From positions 1 to 39,125 of the forward strand of contig JAGODU010000020.1 of assembly GCA_017998095.1 (NCBI GenBank): DNA of 39,125 bases. The letters are read 5' to 3'. Positions 31,722 through 39,125 of this stretch are shown piece after piece (the first letter of the stretch is position 1; each line of letters opens with the position of its first letter). The notes below the pieces were generated by a model. The model worked only from the letters and a program-made list of their open reading frames with translations, had not been told where the DNA came from and did not search any database. Origin of the DNA: Prolixibacteraceae bacterium. Lineage in GTDB: Bacteria; Bacteroidota; Bacteroidia; Bacteroidales; Prolixibacteraceae. Position numbers and translations under genes: made by a program.

Positions 31722-33506
31722 ATGGCTGAAATACCTAACCAAAAAATGAAAGAATCTTCCAGATTAAAACTTTTCATTTTAATTATTTCTGTACTCACAC
31801 TAATAGCTTTCTCCCCGGTCTTTAATGCAGGTTTTGTAAACTGGGATGATGATGTTTATGTTGTTGAAAATACTGATGTTATTCAAGGCAATATAACTAA
31901 TTTGATAACTAAACCGGTTGCCGGTAATTTTCATCCCCTGACTATGATTTCCCTTGCTGCCGATTATAAGATTTCAGGAGGCAAAGCTTCTTTTATGCAC
32001 ATCGTCAATCTTTTTCTGCATCTCTGCAATATTGTCCTTGTTTTCTTTTTTATTTATAACCTCACCGGAAAGAAGTTCTGGATTGCTGCCGTTACTTCTT
32101 CTCTTTTTGCAATCCACCCTTTACATGTTGAATCTGTTGCCTGGATTTCTGAGCGCAAGGACTTATTGTATAGCTTATTTTTTCTAGGTGGGTTATTACT
32201 TTACCTTGAATACATTAAAAAGAAAGATATTAAATTATTGATTGTTGTTGCTCTTTTGTCTTTGCTGGCTATGCTTTCCAAGCCGGCTGCAGTTGTTTTT
32301 CCTTTGGTACTTATAGCTGTTGATTATTTTTCTGACAGGATTAATAATAAAAAGGTCTGGCTTGAAAAGATCCCATTTCTCCTTATTGCTATAATAATGG
32401 GTGTTGTTACTCTTATTGTCCAAAAAGACAGCGGAGCTTATTCTGATGAATTGTTATTCCCATTTTCCTCCAGAATATTGTTTGCTTCATATGGACTGAT
32501 GATGTATGTATTAAAAACTCTTTTACCCATAAATCTTTGTGCTTTTTATCCATTCCCCAATATAAATGAAGCTCTCCCTGCTCCTTATTTTATTTCTCTT
32601 GCTTTTACTGTCTTTTTAATTGCAGTTTTTATTATTGCCTTGAAAAAGAATTTTAAAAGCCTGGCTTTTGCTGTTTTCTTTTATGTTGTTAATCTTATTC
32701 TTGTTCTTCAGCTTCTTCCTGTTGGCAGTGCGGTTATTGCCGACAGATATTCATATATTCCTCTGATAGCTCCATTTTTTATTATTGGATTCTTTGTTCA
32801 GAAAGTTATCGACAAAAAGAATGGAAAAATTCCAAATTTTATTTCAATACCGGCAGTTGCTGTTTTTATTGTTCTTGCTTTTGTAAGCCGGTCACAGGCT
32901 GCTACGTGGAAAGACGGAGCTTCTCTGTGGAACAAGGCAATTTCTTCCTGCCCCAGCGGAAAGGCTTTTTCTAACAGGGGATTACTATATAAGGCTGAAG
33001 GCAAGACAGAGGAGGCTTTTGATATGTTTTCAAAAGCAATAGAAATTGATAAATACAATTCTGATGCTCTTGTTAACAGGGCTAATATTTTCTTTAGCAG
33101 AAAAAATTATACTTCAGCTATTGCCGATTATTCTGTTTGTATTGAAAAAGAAAAAGATAACGATAAGGCTTTTGCCAACAGGGGTGCAGCTTATATTTCA
33201 ATAGGTGAATATGATAAGGCCCTGTCAGATTTGAATACATCCATTCAATTGAACCCGGCAACTCAAAATGGATATAAAAACCGGGCATTGCTTTATGTTA
33301 TGACCGGTAATTTTAAGTATGCTATTGCCGATTATATCAAACATCTTGAAATTGTTCCCGATAATACGGGCGATATATATTATAAAATCGGCTATTGCTT
33401 CTTACAGATTAACGATAATAAGAGGGCTGCCGATGCTTTTTCCCGTGCAATTCAAAGAGGGGCAGAAGTAGATCCTCAACTATTATCTGCTTTAGGTATC
33501 AAGTAA
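31722..33506 (+). CDS. TMTC-like GT-C membrane protein with TPR repeats
   Basis: 594 aa. About ten membrane helices occupy residues 15-385. The first loop carries the GT-C acidic motif NW41-D42-D43-D44-VY, and loop two has F-A-I-H132-PLH-VES-VAWISERKDLL, a signature shared with TMTC-type O-mannosyltransferase-like proteins. Residues about 405-590 are TPR repeats: AFSNRGLLYKAEGKTEEAFD, ALVNRANIFFSRKNYTSAIA, AFANRGAAYISIGEYDKALS, IYYKIGYCFLQINDNKRAAD. Such proteins are predicted to transfer sugars from lipid carriers to protein at the periplasmic face. Bacteroidota make O-glycoproteins, but a role here is unproven. It is monocistronic. Confidence 0.85.
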   Translation: MAEIPNQKMKESSRLKLFILIISVLTLIAFSPVFNAGFVNWDDDVYVVENTDVIQGNITNLITKPVAGNFHPLTMISLAADYKISGGKASFMHIVNLFLHLCNIVLVFFFIYNLTGKKFWIAAVTSSLFAIHPLHVESVAWISERKDLLYSLFFLGGLLLYLEYIKKKDIKLLIVVALLSLLAMLSKPAAVVFPLVLIAVDYFSDRINNKKVWLEKIPFLLIAIIMGVVTLIVQKDSGAYSDELLFPFSSRILFASYGLMMYVLKTLLPINLCAFYPFPNINEALPAPYFISLAFTVFLIAVFIIALKKNFKSLAFAVFFYVVNLILVLQLLPVGSAVIADRYSYIPLIAPFFIIGFFVQKVIDKKNGKIPNFISIPAVAVFIVLAFVSRSQAATWKDGASLWNKAISSCPSGKAFSNRGLLYKAEGKTEEAFDMFSKAIEIDKYNSDALVNRANIFFSRKNYTSAIADYSVCIEKEKDNDKAFANRGAAYISIGEYDKALSDLNTSIQLNPATQNGYKNRALLYVMTGNFKYAIADYIKHLEIVPDNTGDIYYKIGYCFLQINDNKRAADAFSRAIQRGAEVDPQLLSALGIK

Positions 33507-33527
33507 TTATAAACTAATTAAAAAAAT

Positions 33528-33553
33528 AAGGGTTGCCTGTAAAGACAACCCTT
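33528..33553. terminator. Bidirectional rho-independent terminator
   Basis: AAGGGTTG at 33528-33535 pairs with CAACCCTT at 33546-33553 with a 10-nt loop; an A tract precedes it and a T tract follows. It lies between the stop codons of the convergent TMTC-like and pyruvate oxidoreductase genes. Confidence 0.85.
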
Positions 33554-33577
33554 TATTTTTAAATTAGTTAATATAGC

Positions 33578-36500
33578 TTATTCGCCCCATTTCTGATCTG
33601 CCATCCTTTTGTATGAGTTATATCGCCATTTTGCATTTGACTCAGCTGCAACGAATAATTCGCCTGCTGCCTCAGGGAATGACTTCTTTAATGAAGTATA
33701 ACGAACTTCCCCATTAAGGAATTCCTGAAATTTAGTCCAGTCAGGTCCCTTGCTGTCAAGCACGAATGGATTTTTACCCTCACCTTCAAGCATTGGGTTG
33801 TATCTGTAAAGAGACCAGTAGCCACATTCAACAGCATGTTCTTCTTCCTGTTGCGTTTTGCCCATTCCTGCTCTCAATCCGTGATTGATACAAGGTGCGT
33901 AAGCAATTATAATTGAAGGTCCCGGATATTCTTCGGCTTCCCTTATTGCTTTGAAGTATTGCGACTGGTTTGCGCCCATTGCAACCTGTGCAACGTATAC
34001 ATATCCGTAACTCATTGCCATGGCCCCAAGGTCTTTCTTTCTGATTCTCTTTCCTGCGGCAGCAAATTTAGCTACTGCACCTACAGGTGTAGATTTTGAA
34101 GACTGTCCACCGGTATTTGAATAGACTTCTGTATCAAGAACAAGTACATTAACATTTTGTCCGCTGGCCAATACATGGTCTAAACCTCCATAACCAATGT
34201 CATAAGCCCAGCCGTCACCACCAAATACCCAAATGGATTTCTTGATAAGGTATTGTTTCAAGCCTTTGATGATATTTGCATAATCGCTGTTGCTTGACTT
34301 GATTGCTTCCAAAACTTTAGCTGTTGCTGCTTTTGAACCTTCTAGAGTGTCTTTTCCTGCAATCCATTCTGTGAAAGCTTCTTTTTCAGCTTCTGTTGCA
34401 CCATTGGCAAGAGCTTTTTCCATCTCCATCTTAATACGGTCGCGTTGTGCGTTAACACCTTCGCTCATTCCAAAACCATATTCTGCATTGTCTTCAAACA
34501 ATGAATTAGCCCATGCTACTCCTTGTCCACTAACTTTATTTTTGCAATATGGTGTTGATGGAGCTGAGTTTCCGTAAATTGAAGTACAACCTGTTGCATT
34601 GGCAACCATCATTTGTTCGCCGAAAAGCTGAGTTATTGCTTTGATATATGGTGTTTCACCGCAACCTGCACATGCTCCTGAGAACTCAAATAATGGTTGC
34701 GCAAACTGTGAATTTTTAACTGTCTTAGTCTTGTCAACTACTTCTTTATAGCCAACTTTTTCATCCATGTATTTGAATCTTTCAACTTCAGCCATCTGTG
34801 TTTCAAGAGGCTTCATTATCAATGCTTTTTCCTTAGCCGGACAAACATCGGCGCAGTTACCGCAACCTGTACAGTCAAGTGGAGAAACCTGAATCTTGAA
34901 TTTCAACCCGTTGAACATCTTAACAGGAGTAGCTTCCTTAACAATTGTTCCTGCCGGAGCAGCTGCAACTTCTTCTTCTGTTAAAAGGAATGGACGAATC
35001 GCAGCGTGAGGACAAACATAAGCACACTGATTACATTGTATACAATTGTCAGCCTGCCATTCAGGATTGTCAATTGCAATACCGCGTTTTTCAAAGGCTG
35101 ATGTTCCTGAAGGGAATGTGCCGTCTTCGTTTCCGTTGAATGCTGAAACCGGAAGACTTCCTCCGTTTTGTGCGTTCATAACATCGGCAACTTTAACAAC
35201 AAATTCAGGACGGCTTGGGTCTACAACTTCTGAAGCTACAGTTATATTTGCCCATTCTTTTGGTACTTCAACTTTTACAACGTTCTGTCCACCGGCATCA
35301 ACAGCAGCATAGTTCATCTTAACGATGTTTTCGCCCTTCTTGCCGTATGATTTGTCAATGGCTTTCTTCATCTGCGCAACTGCTGTTTCAAACGGAATAA
35401 CCTTTGAAATGAAGAAAAATGCACTTTGAAGAATGGTGTTCGTACGGTTTCCAAGACCAATTTCTACAGCAAGTTTTGTTGCATTGATGATGTAGAAGTT
35501 GATGTCATTTTCTGCCATGTATTTTTTCATGTGATCAGGAAGACGCTTCTTTGTTTCTTCTTCATCATTGATTGAATTAAGCAGGAATGAACCTCCTTTT
35601 TTCAATCCTTTCAGCACGTCGTACATATTTACATACGCAGGAACATGACATGCAACAAAGTCGGCTGTTGTTACCAGATATGTTGAACGTATCGGACTGT
35701 CACCGAAACGAAGGTGTGAACATGTAAAACCGCCCGATTTTTTTGAATCATATTCAAAATATCCCTGGCAATATTTATTTGTTGCGTCTCCTATTATCTT
35801 GATTGAATTTTTATTTGCACCTACTGTACCGTCTGAACCAAGTCCATAGAATTTAGCTTCAACGATATCGTCAGGAGATACTTTAATTTCAGGAATTACA
35901 GGAAGTGAAGTGAAAGTAACATCATCAACAATACCAACAGTGAATTTGTTCTTTGGCTCTTTCATTTCAAGATTCTTGTAAACTGCCAGTATCTGTGCAG
36001 GTGTAGTATCTTTTGAACCTAATCCGTAACGGCCGCCAACAACAACAGGCCACTCTTTGAATGGAGCTTTTCCTGCTTCAAGTGCTTCGCCTATTGAACT
36101 GCGGATATCAAGATAGAGAGGCTCTCCAAGTGATCCCGGTTCTTTTGTACGGTCAAGTACTGCAATACGTTTTGTAGTTGCAGGTAATGCTCTCATTAAA
36201 TGTTCAGTTGAGAAAGGACGATAGAGATGAACCGCTACCAAACCTACTTTCTTGCCCTGAGCCATCAGGTAATCAATAACTTCCTTTGTTGTTTCAGTTA
36301 CTGAACCCATTGCAACAATAATGTCAGTTGCATCTTCAGCTCCGTAATAATCAAAAAGGTCATATTTACGACCGGTTATTTTGCTGATTTCTTTCATGTA
36401 GTTTTCTACAATCTCAGGAACCGCAGCGTAAAATTTATTTGAAGCTTCTCTTCCCTGGAAATAAATGTCAGGATTCTGAGCAGATCCTCTTTCAACCGGA

Positions 36501-37141
36501 TGTTCCGGATTCAAAGCATTGTCGCGGAATCTCTGGATAAGATTCATGTCAACAAGTGGCATCATCTGTTCCTGTGAAAGAACTTCAATTTTCTGTAATT
36601 CATGTGAAGTACGGAATCCATCGAAGAAAGCTACGAAAGGAATTCTTGATTTTAATGTTGCAAGATGAGCAACGCCGGCAAGATCCATTTCTTCCTGTAC
36701 TGACCCTGAAGCAAGCATTGCAAAACCTGTCTGACGAGCAGCATAAATATCACTGTGATCTCCAAAAATTGATAAAGCGTGAGCAGCTAATGCACGGGCA
36801 CTAACATGAAATACACATGGAAGTAGTTCACCAGCAATCTTGTACATGTTAGGAATCATCAGCAACAAACCCTGAGAAGCAGTGTATGTTGTTGTCAGCG
36901 CTCCACTTTGTAAAGCACCGTGTACAGCTCCGGCAGCCCCTCCTTCACTTTGCATTTCAGCAAGGCGGACAGGACGGCCAAACATATTGGTTTTACCGTT
37001 AGCAGCCCATTCATCAACATATTCTGCCATTGTCGATGATGGAGTAATGGGATATATACAAGCGACCTCACTGAACATATAGCTCATCCAGGCTGCTGCA
37101 TAATTTCCATCACAGGTTACAAACTTTTTTTCTTTTGACAT
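33578..37141 (-). CDS. nifJ: Pyruvate:ferredoxin (flavodoxin) oxidoreductase
   Basis: 1187 aa, single-chain enzyme that oxidises pyruvate with CoA to acetyl-CoA and CO2 and passes electrons to ferredoxin or flavodoxin. Domain order: N-terminal pyrimidine-binding domain I (CDGNYAAAWMSYMFSEVACI, YPITPSSTMAEYVDEWA, RLAEMQSEGGAAGAVHGAL), CoA domain, gamma domain, then a two-cluster ferredoxin domain with C700-IQC-NQC-AYVC and C757-TGC-GNC-ADVC, and a C-terminal TPP domain (SGACAGCGETPYIKAITQLF, GCTSIYGNSAPSTPY, GGDGWAYDIGYGGLDHVL, DTEVYSNTGGQSSKSTP). Length agrees with NifJ/PFOR. It points to anaerobic or facultatively anaerobic central metabolism. The gene is preceded at 65 nt by an unrelated ATPase gene. 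Confidence 0.96.
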   Translation of the reverse strand: MSKEKKFVTCDGNYAAAWMSYMFSEVACIYPITPSSTMAEYVDEWAANGKTNMFGRPVRLAEMQSEGGAAGAVHGALQSGALTTTYTASQGLLLMIPNMYKIAGELLPCVFHVSARALAAHALSIFGDHSDIYAARQTGFAMLASGSVQEEMDLAGVAHLATLKSRIPFVAFFDGFRTSHELQKIEVLSQEQMMPLVDMNLIQRFRDNALNPEHPVERGSAQNPDIYFQGREASNKFYAAVPEIVENYMKEISKITGRKYDLFDYYGAEDATDIIVAMGSVTETTKEVIDYLMAQGKKVGLVAVHLYRPFSTEHLMRALPATTKRIAVLDRTKEPGSLGEPLYLDIRSSIGEALEAGKAPFKEWPVVVGGRYGLGSKDTTPAQILAVYKNLEMKEPKNKFTVGIVDDVTFTSLPVIPEIKVSPDDIVEAKFYGLGSDGTVGANKNSIKIIGDATNKYCQGYFEYDSKKSGGFTCSHLRFGDSPIRSTYLVTTADFVACHVPAYVNMYDVLKGLKKGGSFLLNSINDEEETKKRLPDHMKKYMAENDINFYIINATKLAVEIGLGNRTNTILQSAFFFISKVIPFETAVAQMKKAIDKSYGKKGENIVKMNYAAVDAGGQNVVKVEVPKEWANITVASEVVDPSRPEFVVKVADVMNAQNGGSLPVSAFNGNEDGTFPSGTSAFEKRGIAIDNPEWQADNCIQCNQCAYVCPHAAIRPFLLTEEEVAAAPAGTIVKEATPVKMFNGLKFKIQVSPLDCTGCGNCADVCPAKEKALIMKPLETQMAEVERFKYMDEKVGYKEVVDKTKTVKNSQFAQPLFEFSGACAGCGETPYIKAITQLFGEQMMVANATGCTSIYGNSAPSTPYCKNKVSGQGVAWANSLFEDNAEYGFGMSEGVNAQRDRIKMEMEKALANGATEAEKEAFTEWIAGKDTLEGSKAATAKVLEAIKSSNSDYANIIKGLKQYLIKKSIWVFGGDGWAYDIGYGGLDHVLASGQNVNVLVLDTEVYSNTGGQSSKSTPVGAVAKFAAAGKRIRKKDLGAMAMSYGYVYVAQVAMGANQSQYFKAIREAEEYPGPSIIIAYAPCINHGLRAGMGKTQQEEEHAVECGYWSLYRYNPMLEGEGKNPFVLDSKGPDWTKFQEFLNGEVRYTSLKKSFPEAAGELFVAAESNAKWRYNSYKRMADQKWGE

Positions 37142-37206
37142 TGCTCTTTTGATTTTAATTTATTCTTTTTATTGTCTTATTTGCTTATATATCTTTATTT
37201 TAACTT

Positions 37207-38385
37207 TCAATACAGAAAACCGAACAACCATAACGGTATCTTTCTTTCTTCTCCTGTTTCAATCCTGTCGGCTGCTACATAACCCATTTCTCCTGACGGC
37301 TCTGAATGTTTGCCCCCAATGTTGAAAAGATATTCGTCATTGACCTTGAAGTCAAATCCTTCTTCACAGTTTATCTTGTTTTTATAGCTGACCTGATTGT
37401 AAAAGAATGTCTGACGTATGGTCGAATTACTGTTATTGTCAGGAGCCACTGTGTACAACATGTTGGTATTGTGCATATATATCTTTGCCGGCTTCTTTGC
37501 ATTTTCTTCATCTCCATTGCAGTAAAGCAAATCAATCAACCTTGCATTTTTCATATAACGAAGGTAATTCATTACTGTTGCCCTCGATGTTTCAATCTCA
37601 TTACTTAACTTGCTGACATTAGGTGAGAATGGTACATCCTTTGCAATGATGAATAAAAGCTTCCTTAATTTAGGTAAATACTTAAGCTCTATTTGATTGA
37701 GGTAAGTTACATCAATTTCCAATGCTAAATTGATATGTTTCAATAAATCATCTGAAAAATATGACTTACGGTCAAGGAAATACGGAAAATAACCATGCTG
37801 AAGATAATCATTGAAGTAGGCGAGTGGCTTCACTTTTTGTACTATCTCACCGGCTATTTCAATATGATTTTCGATTATCTCGCTGAAGCTGTAATGCCTG
37901 AAGTTTTCTTTGGTAACGTAATTCAAATACTCCCGGAATGAAAGTCCTTCAAGATGATAAACCTTAATTATGTCCTTCAGATTTTCATTCCCTTCAATAA
38001 CTCTGAGTACCGGAGAAGCTGAAAATACAATTTTCAAATCAGGCAATGTGTCGTAACACTCCCTGATATCACTTGCCCAGTTTGGATACTTATGTATCTG
38101 GTCGAGAACAAGCAGTTTACCTCCTCTTTTATAGAATTCATCAGCAAAACCTGTTATCCTTCGGCCTGTAAAATAAAAACTGTTGAGGTTGATGTAAAGT
38201 GCATCCTTTGGATCGGGATAGTTTTCCCGCAAATAATCAATCAGGAAGGAAGTCTTGCCTACACCACGAAACCCTTTAATGCATATCAAACGGCTGTCCC
38301 GGTCGATTTCATCAATAAGTTCCCTTCTGACAACACTTTGGGAATTGTTGAGCAGATTAATGTAAGCATCTTTAAGGAAATCCAT
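37207..38385 (-). CDS. AAA ATPase, DUF4143-type, with Walker B E-to-Q change
   Basis: 392 aa. Walker A is G38-F-R-G-V-G-K44-T45. Walker B reads LLVLD95-Q96-IHKYPNWASD, where the family normally has D-E-V/I-H-K. Sensor 1 reads IVFSASPVLRV instead of the usual FTGSS. The conserved GLSFREYL follows at about residue 146. The C-terminal part (NVSKLSNEIETSRATVMNYL, LRYMKNARLIDLL) is a winged-helix region, and the last 100 residues belong to the DUF4143-type tail. Such ATPases are common in Bacteroidota with unknown targets. Loss of the catalytic Glu suggests reduced hydrolysis in this copy. The promoter is clear (38404-38434). Confidence 0.85.
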   Translation of the reverse strand: MDFLKDAYINLLNNSQSVVRRELIDEIDRDSRLICIKGFRGVGKTSFLIDYLRENYPDPKDALYINLNSFYFTGRRITGFADEFYKRGGKLLVLDQIHKYPNWASDIRECYDTLPDLKIVFSASPVLRVIEGNENLKDIIKVYHLEGLSFREYLNYVTKENFRHYSFSEIIENHIEIAGEIVQKVKPLAYFNDYLQHGYFPYFLDRKSYFSDDLLKHINLALEIDVTYLNQIELKYLPKLRKLLFIIAKDVPFSPNVSKLSNEIETSRATVMNYLRYMKNARLIDLLYCNGDEENAKKPAKIYMHNTNMLYTVAPDNNSNSTIRQTFFYNQVSYKNKINCEEGFDFKVNDEYLFNIGGKHSEPSGEMGYVAADRIETGEERKIPLWLFGFLY

Positions 38386-38403
38386 TTACAAAATTTTGTC
38401 AAA

Positions 38404-38434
38404 CAAAAATAGTAAAATCTCATGTATTTTGCAA
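38404..38434 (-). promoter_or_regulatory. Promoter of the AAA ATPase gene
   Basis: On the minus strand TTG (38432-38434), a 20-nt spacer and TATTTTTG (38404-38411) fit the Bacteroidota consensus. Transcription would start near 38398, giving a leader of about 13 nt before the ATG at 38385. Confidence 0.6.
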
Positions 38435-38592
38435 TATGAAGATTACAATTTTGAATTATAAATATCAATTCTAAATTGCAAAGTGTAATTTTAAGGAGAA
38501 CTTCTGTAAAAATATCAATTTTCAGTATTCGAAGAAAGAAATTAATTAAGGAACTTATTTTATATTTCATTTTTTATATTAATTTTAATATT

Positions 38593-38600
38593 TAACTTTG
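38593..38600 (+). promoter_or_regulatory. Candidate -7 box for the partial lipoprotein gene
   Basis: TAACTTTG matches TAnnTTTG exactly, 27 nt before the ATG at 38628. No upstream -33 box is seen. Confidence 0.4.
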
Positions 38601-38627
38601 AATAATGTTTTTCTAAACGGATTCATT

Positions 38628-39125
38628 ATGAAATCATTATTAAAACTATCACTTCAATTATCTTTCCTCCTGATTGCAATTTCTGTTTTCATAGGTTGCG
38701 AAAAAGATATCCCCGACGATCCGACTACTCATAAAACTGATACTGTATTTGTCACTGATACTGTTTTCATTATTGATACAGTTTTTATTAGTGGAAAAGA
38801 AGAAATTTCAAATTATACAATTTACGGCAAGGTTCAGAAAGGTCCCTTTAGAACCGGCTCTACTATTACCGTTTCTGAATTAACAGATAAGTTTGTTCCT
38901 ACTGGTAAAAACTTCTATTCTACTGTTTCCGATAATTTCGGAAAGTTTAAAGTCCCAAATGTTGAACTTGAATCTGATTTTGTAGAAATTCAGGCCGACG
39001 GAAATTTTTATCATGAGACTTTCGGGATTATAACCGACACAAGGTATATTCTGAAAGCTCTGGCAAATTTAAAAGACTCTACAACTGTTAACGTTAATTT
39101 ACTTACCCATTTAACTTTTGACAGG
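38628..39125 (+). CDS. Lipoprotein with DTVF repeats, 5' part only
   Basis: The open frame runs off the right edge after 166 codons. A lipoprotein signal (MKSLLKLSLQLSFLLIAISV, lipobox FIGC, Cys24) is followed by an Asp/Pro-rich stretch and three consecutive units TDTVFVTDTVFIIDTVF at about residues 38-54. From about 64 the protein reads YTIYGKVQKGPFRTGSTITV, GKNFYSTVSDNFGKFKVPNV and DFVEIQADGNFYHETFG, the pattern of a carboxypeptidase-regulatory-like beta-sandwich. NVNLLTHLTFDR is at the edge. The repeats probably form an extended stalk lifting the domain from the membrane. The whole protein and its function cannot be seen. Confidence 0.8.
   Translation, partial: MKSLLKLSLQLSFLLIAISVFIGCEKDIPDDPTTHKTDTVFVTDTVFIIDTVFISGKEEISNYTIYGKVQKGPFRTGSTITVSELTDKFVPTGKNFYSTVSDNFGKFKVPNVELESDFVEIQADGNFYHETFGIITDTRYILKALANLKDSTTVNVNLLTHLTFDR

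Overview
The window is chromosomal DNA from a member of the Bacteroidota, most like Bacteroidales or a relative. It is AT-rich. The evidence is a SusC/SusD pair, a complete Bat (aerotolerance-type) operon, a protein with a type IX secretion sorting domain, TonB-dependent receptors with an N-terminal carboxypeptidase-regulatory-like domain, DUF6057 and DUF4143-type proteins, and a Bacteroidota-type promoter (TTTG, 19 nt, TATTTTTG) in front of tRNA-Lys. Species cannot be read from the sequence.

Layout. Positions 1-6000 look like accessory DNA: the 3' end of a CAP-domain protein, a metallophosphoesterase lipoprotein, a small lipocalin-like secreted protein, a decayed reading frame, an OmpA-family protein with an unknown partner, a 129-bp attC-like inverted-repeat element and an AT-rich lipoprotein gene. 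A bidirectional terminator and tRNA-Lys(UUU) close this part. Then come a LysE-type exporter and a TonB-dependent receptor. From 17946 down to 9623 runs an eight-gene minus-strand operon: moxR, DUF58, a membrane-anchored Ig-like protein, batA, batB, batC, batD, batE.

Across a 273-bp divergent intergenic region with a duplicated 17-nt motif starts a plus-strand operon: a DUF1893-ABC ATPase fusion, a metal permease, a metal-binding protein and truA. A strong hairpin separates it from susD/susC on the minus strand. Upstream of susC lies a separately transcribed T9SS-secreted CBM9-like protein. Next is a two-gene operon, a DUF6057 membrane protein and a PD40 protein carrying one CxxCH haem-c motif, divergent from a TMTC-like GT-C/TPR membrane protein. 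The right end has pyruvate:ferredoxin oxidoreductase, an AAA ATPase with a changed Walker B, and the start of a lipoprotein with DTVF repeats.

No transposase, integrase, CRISPR array, phage gene or complete defence system was seen. The best candidates for something little described are the DUF1893-ABC metal transporter with its duplicated upstream motif, the haem-motif PD40/DUF6057 pair, and the attC-like element.
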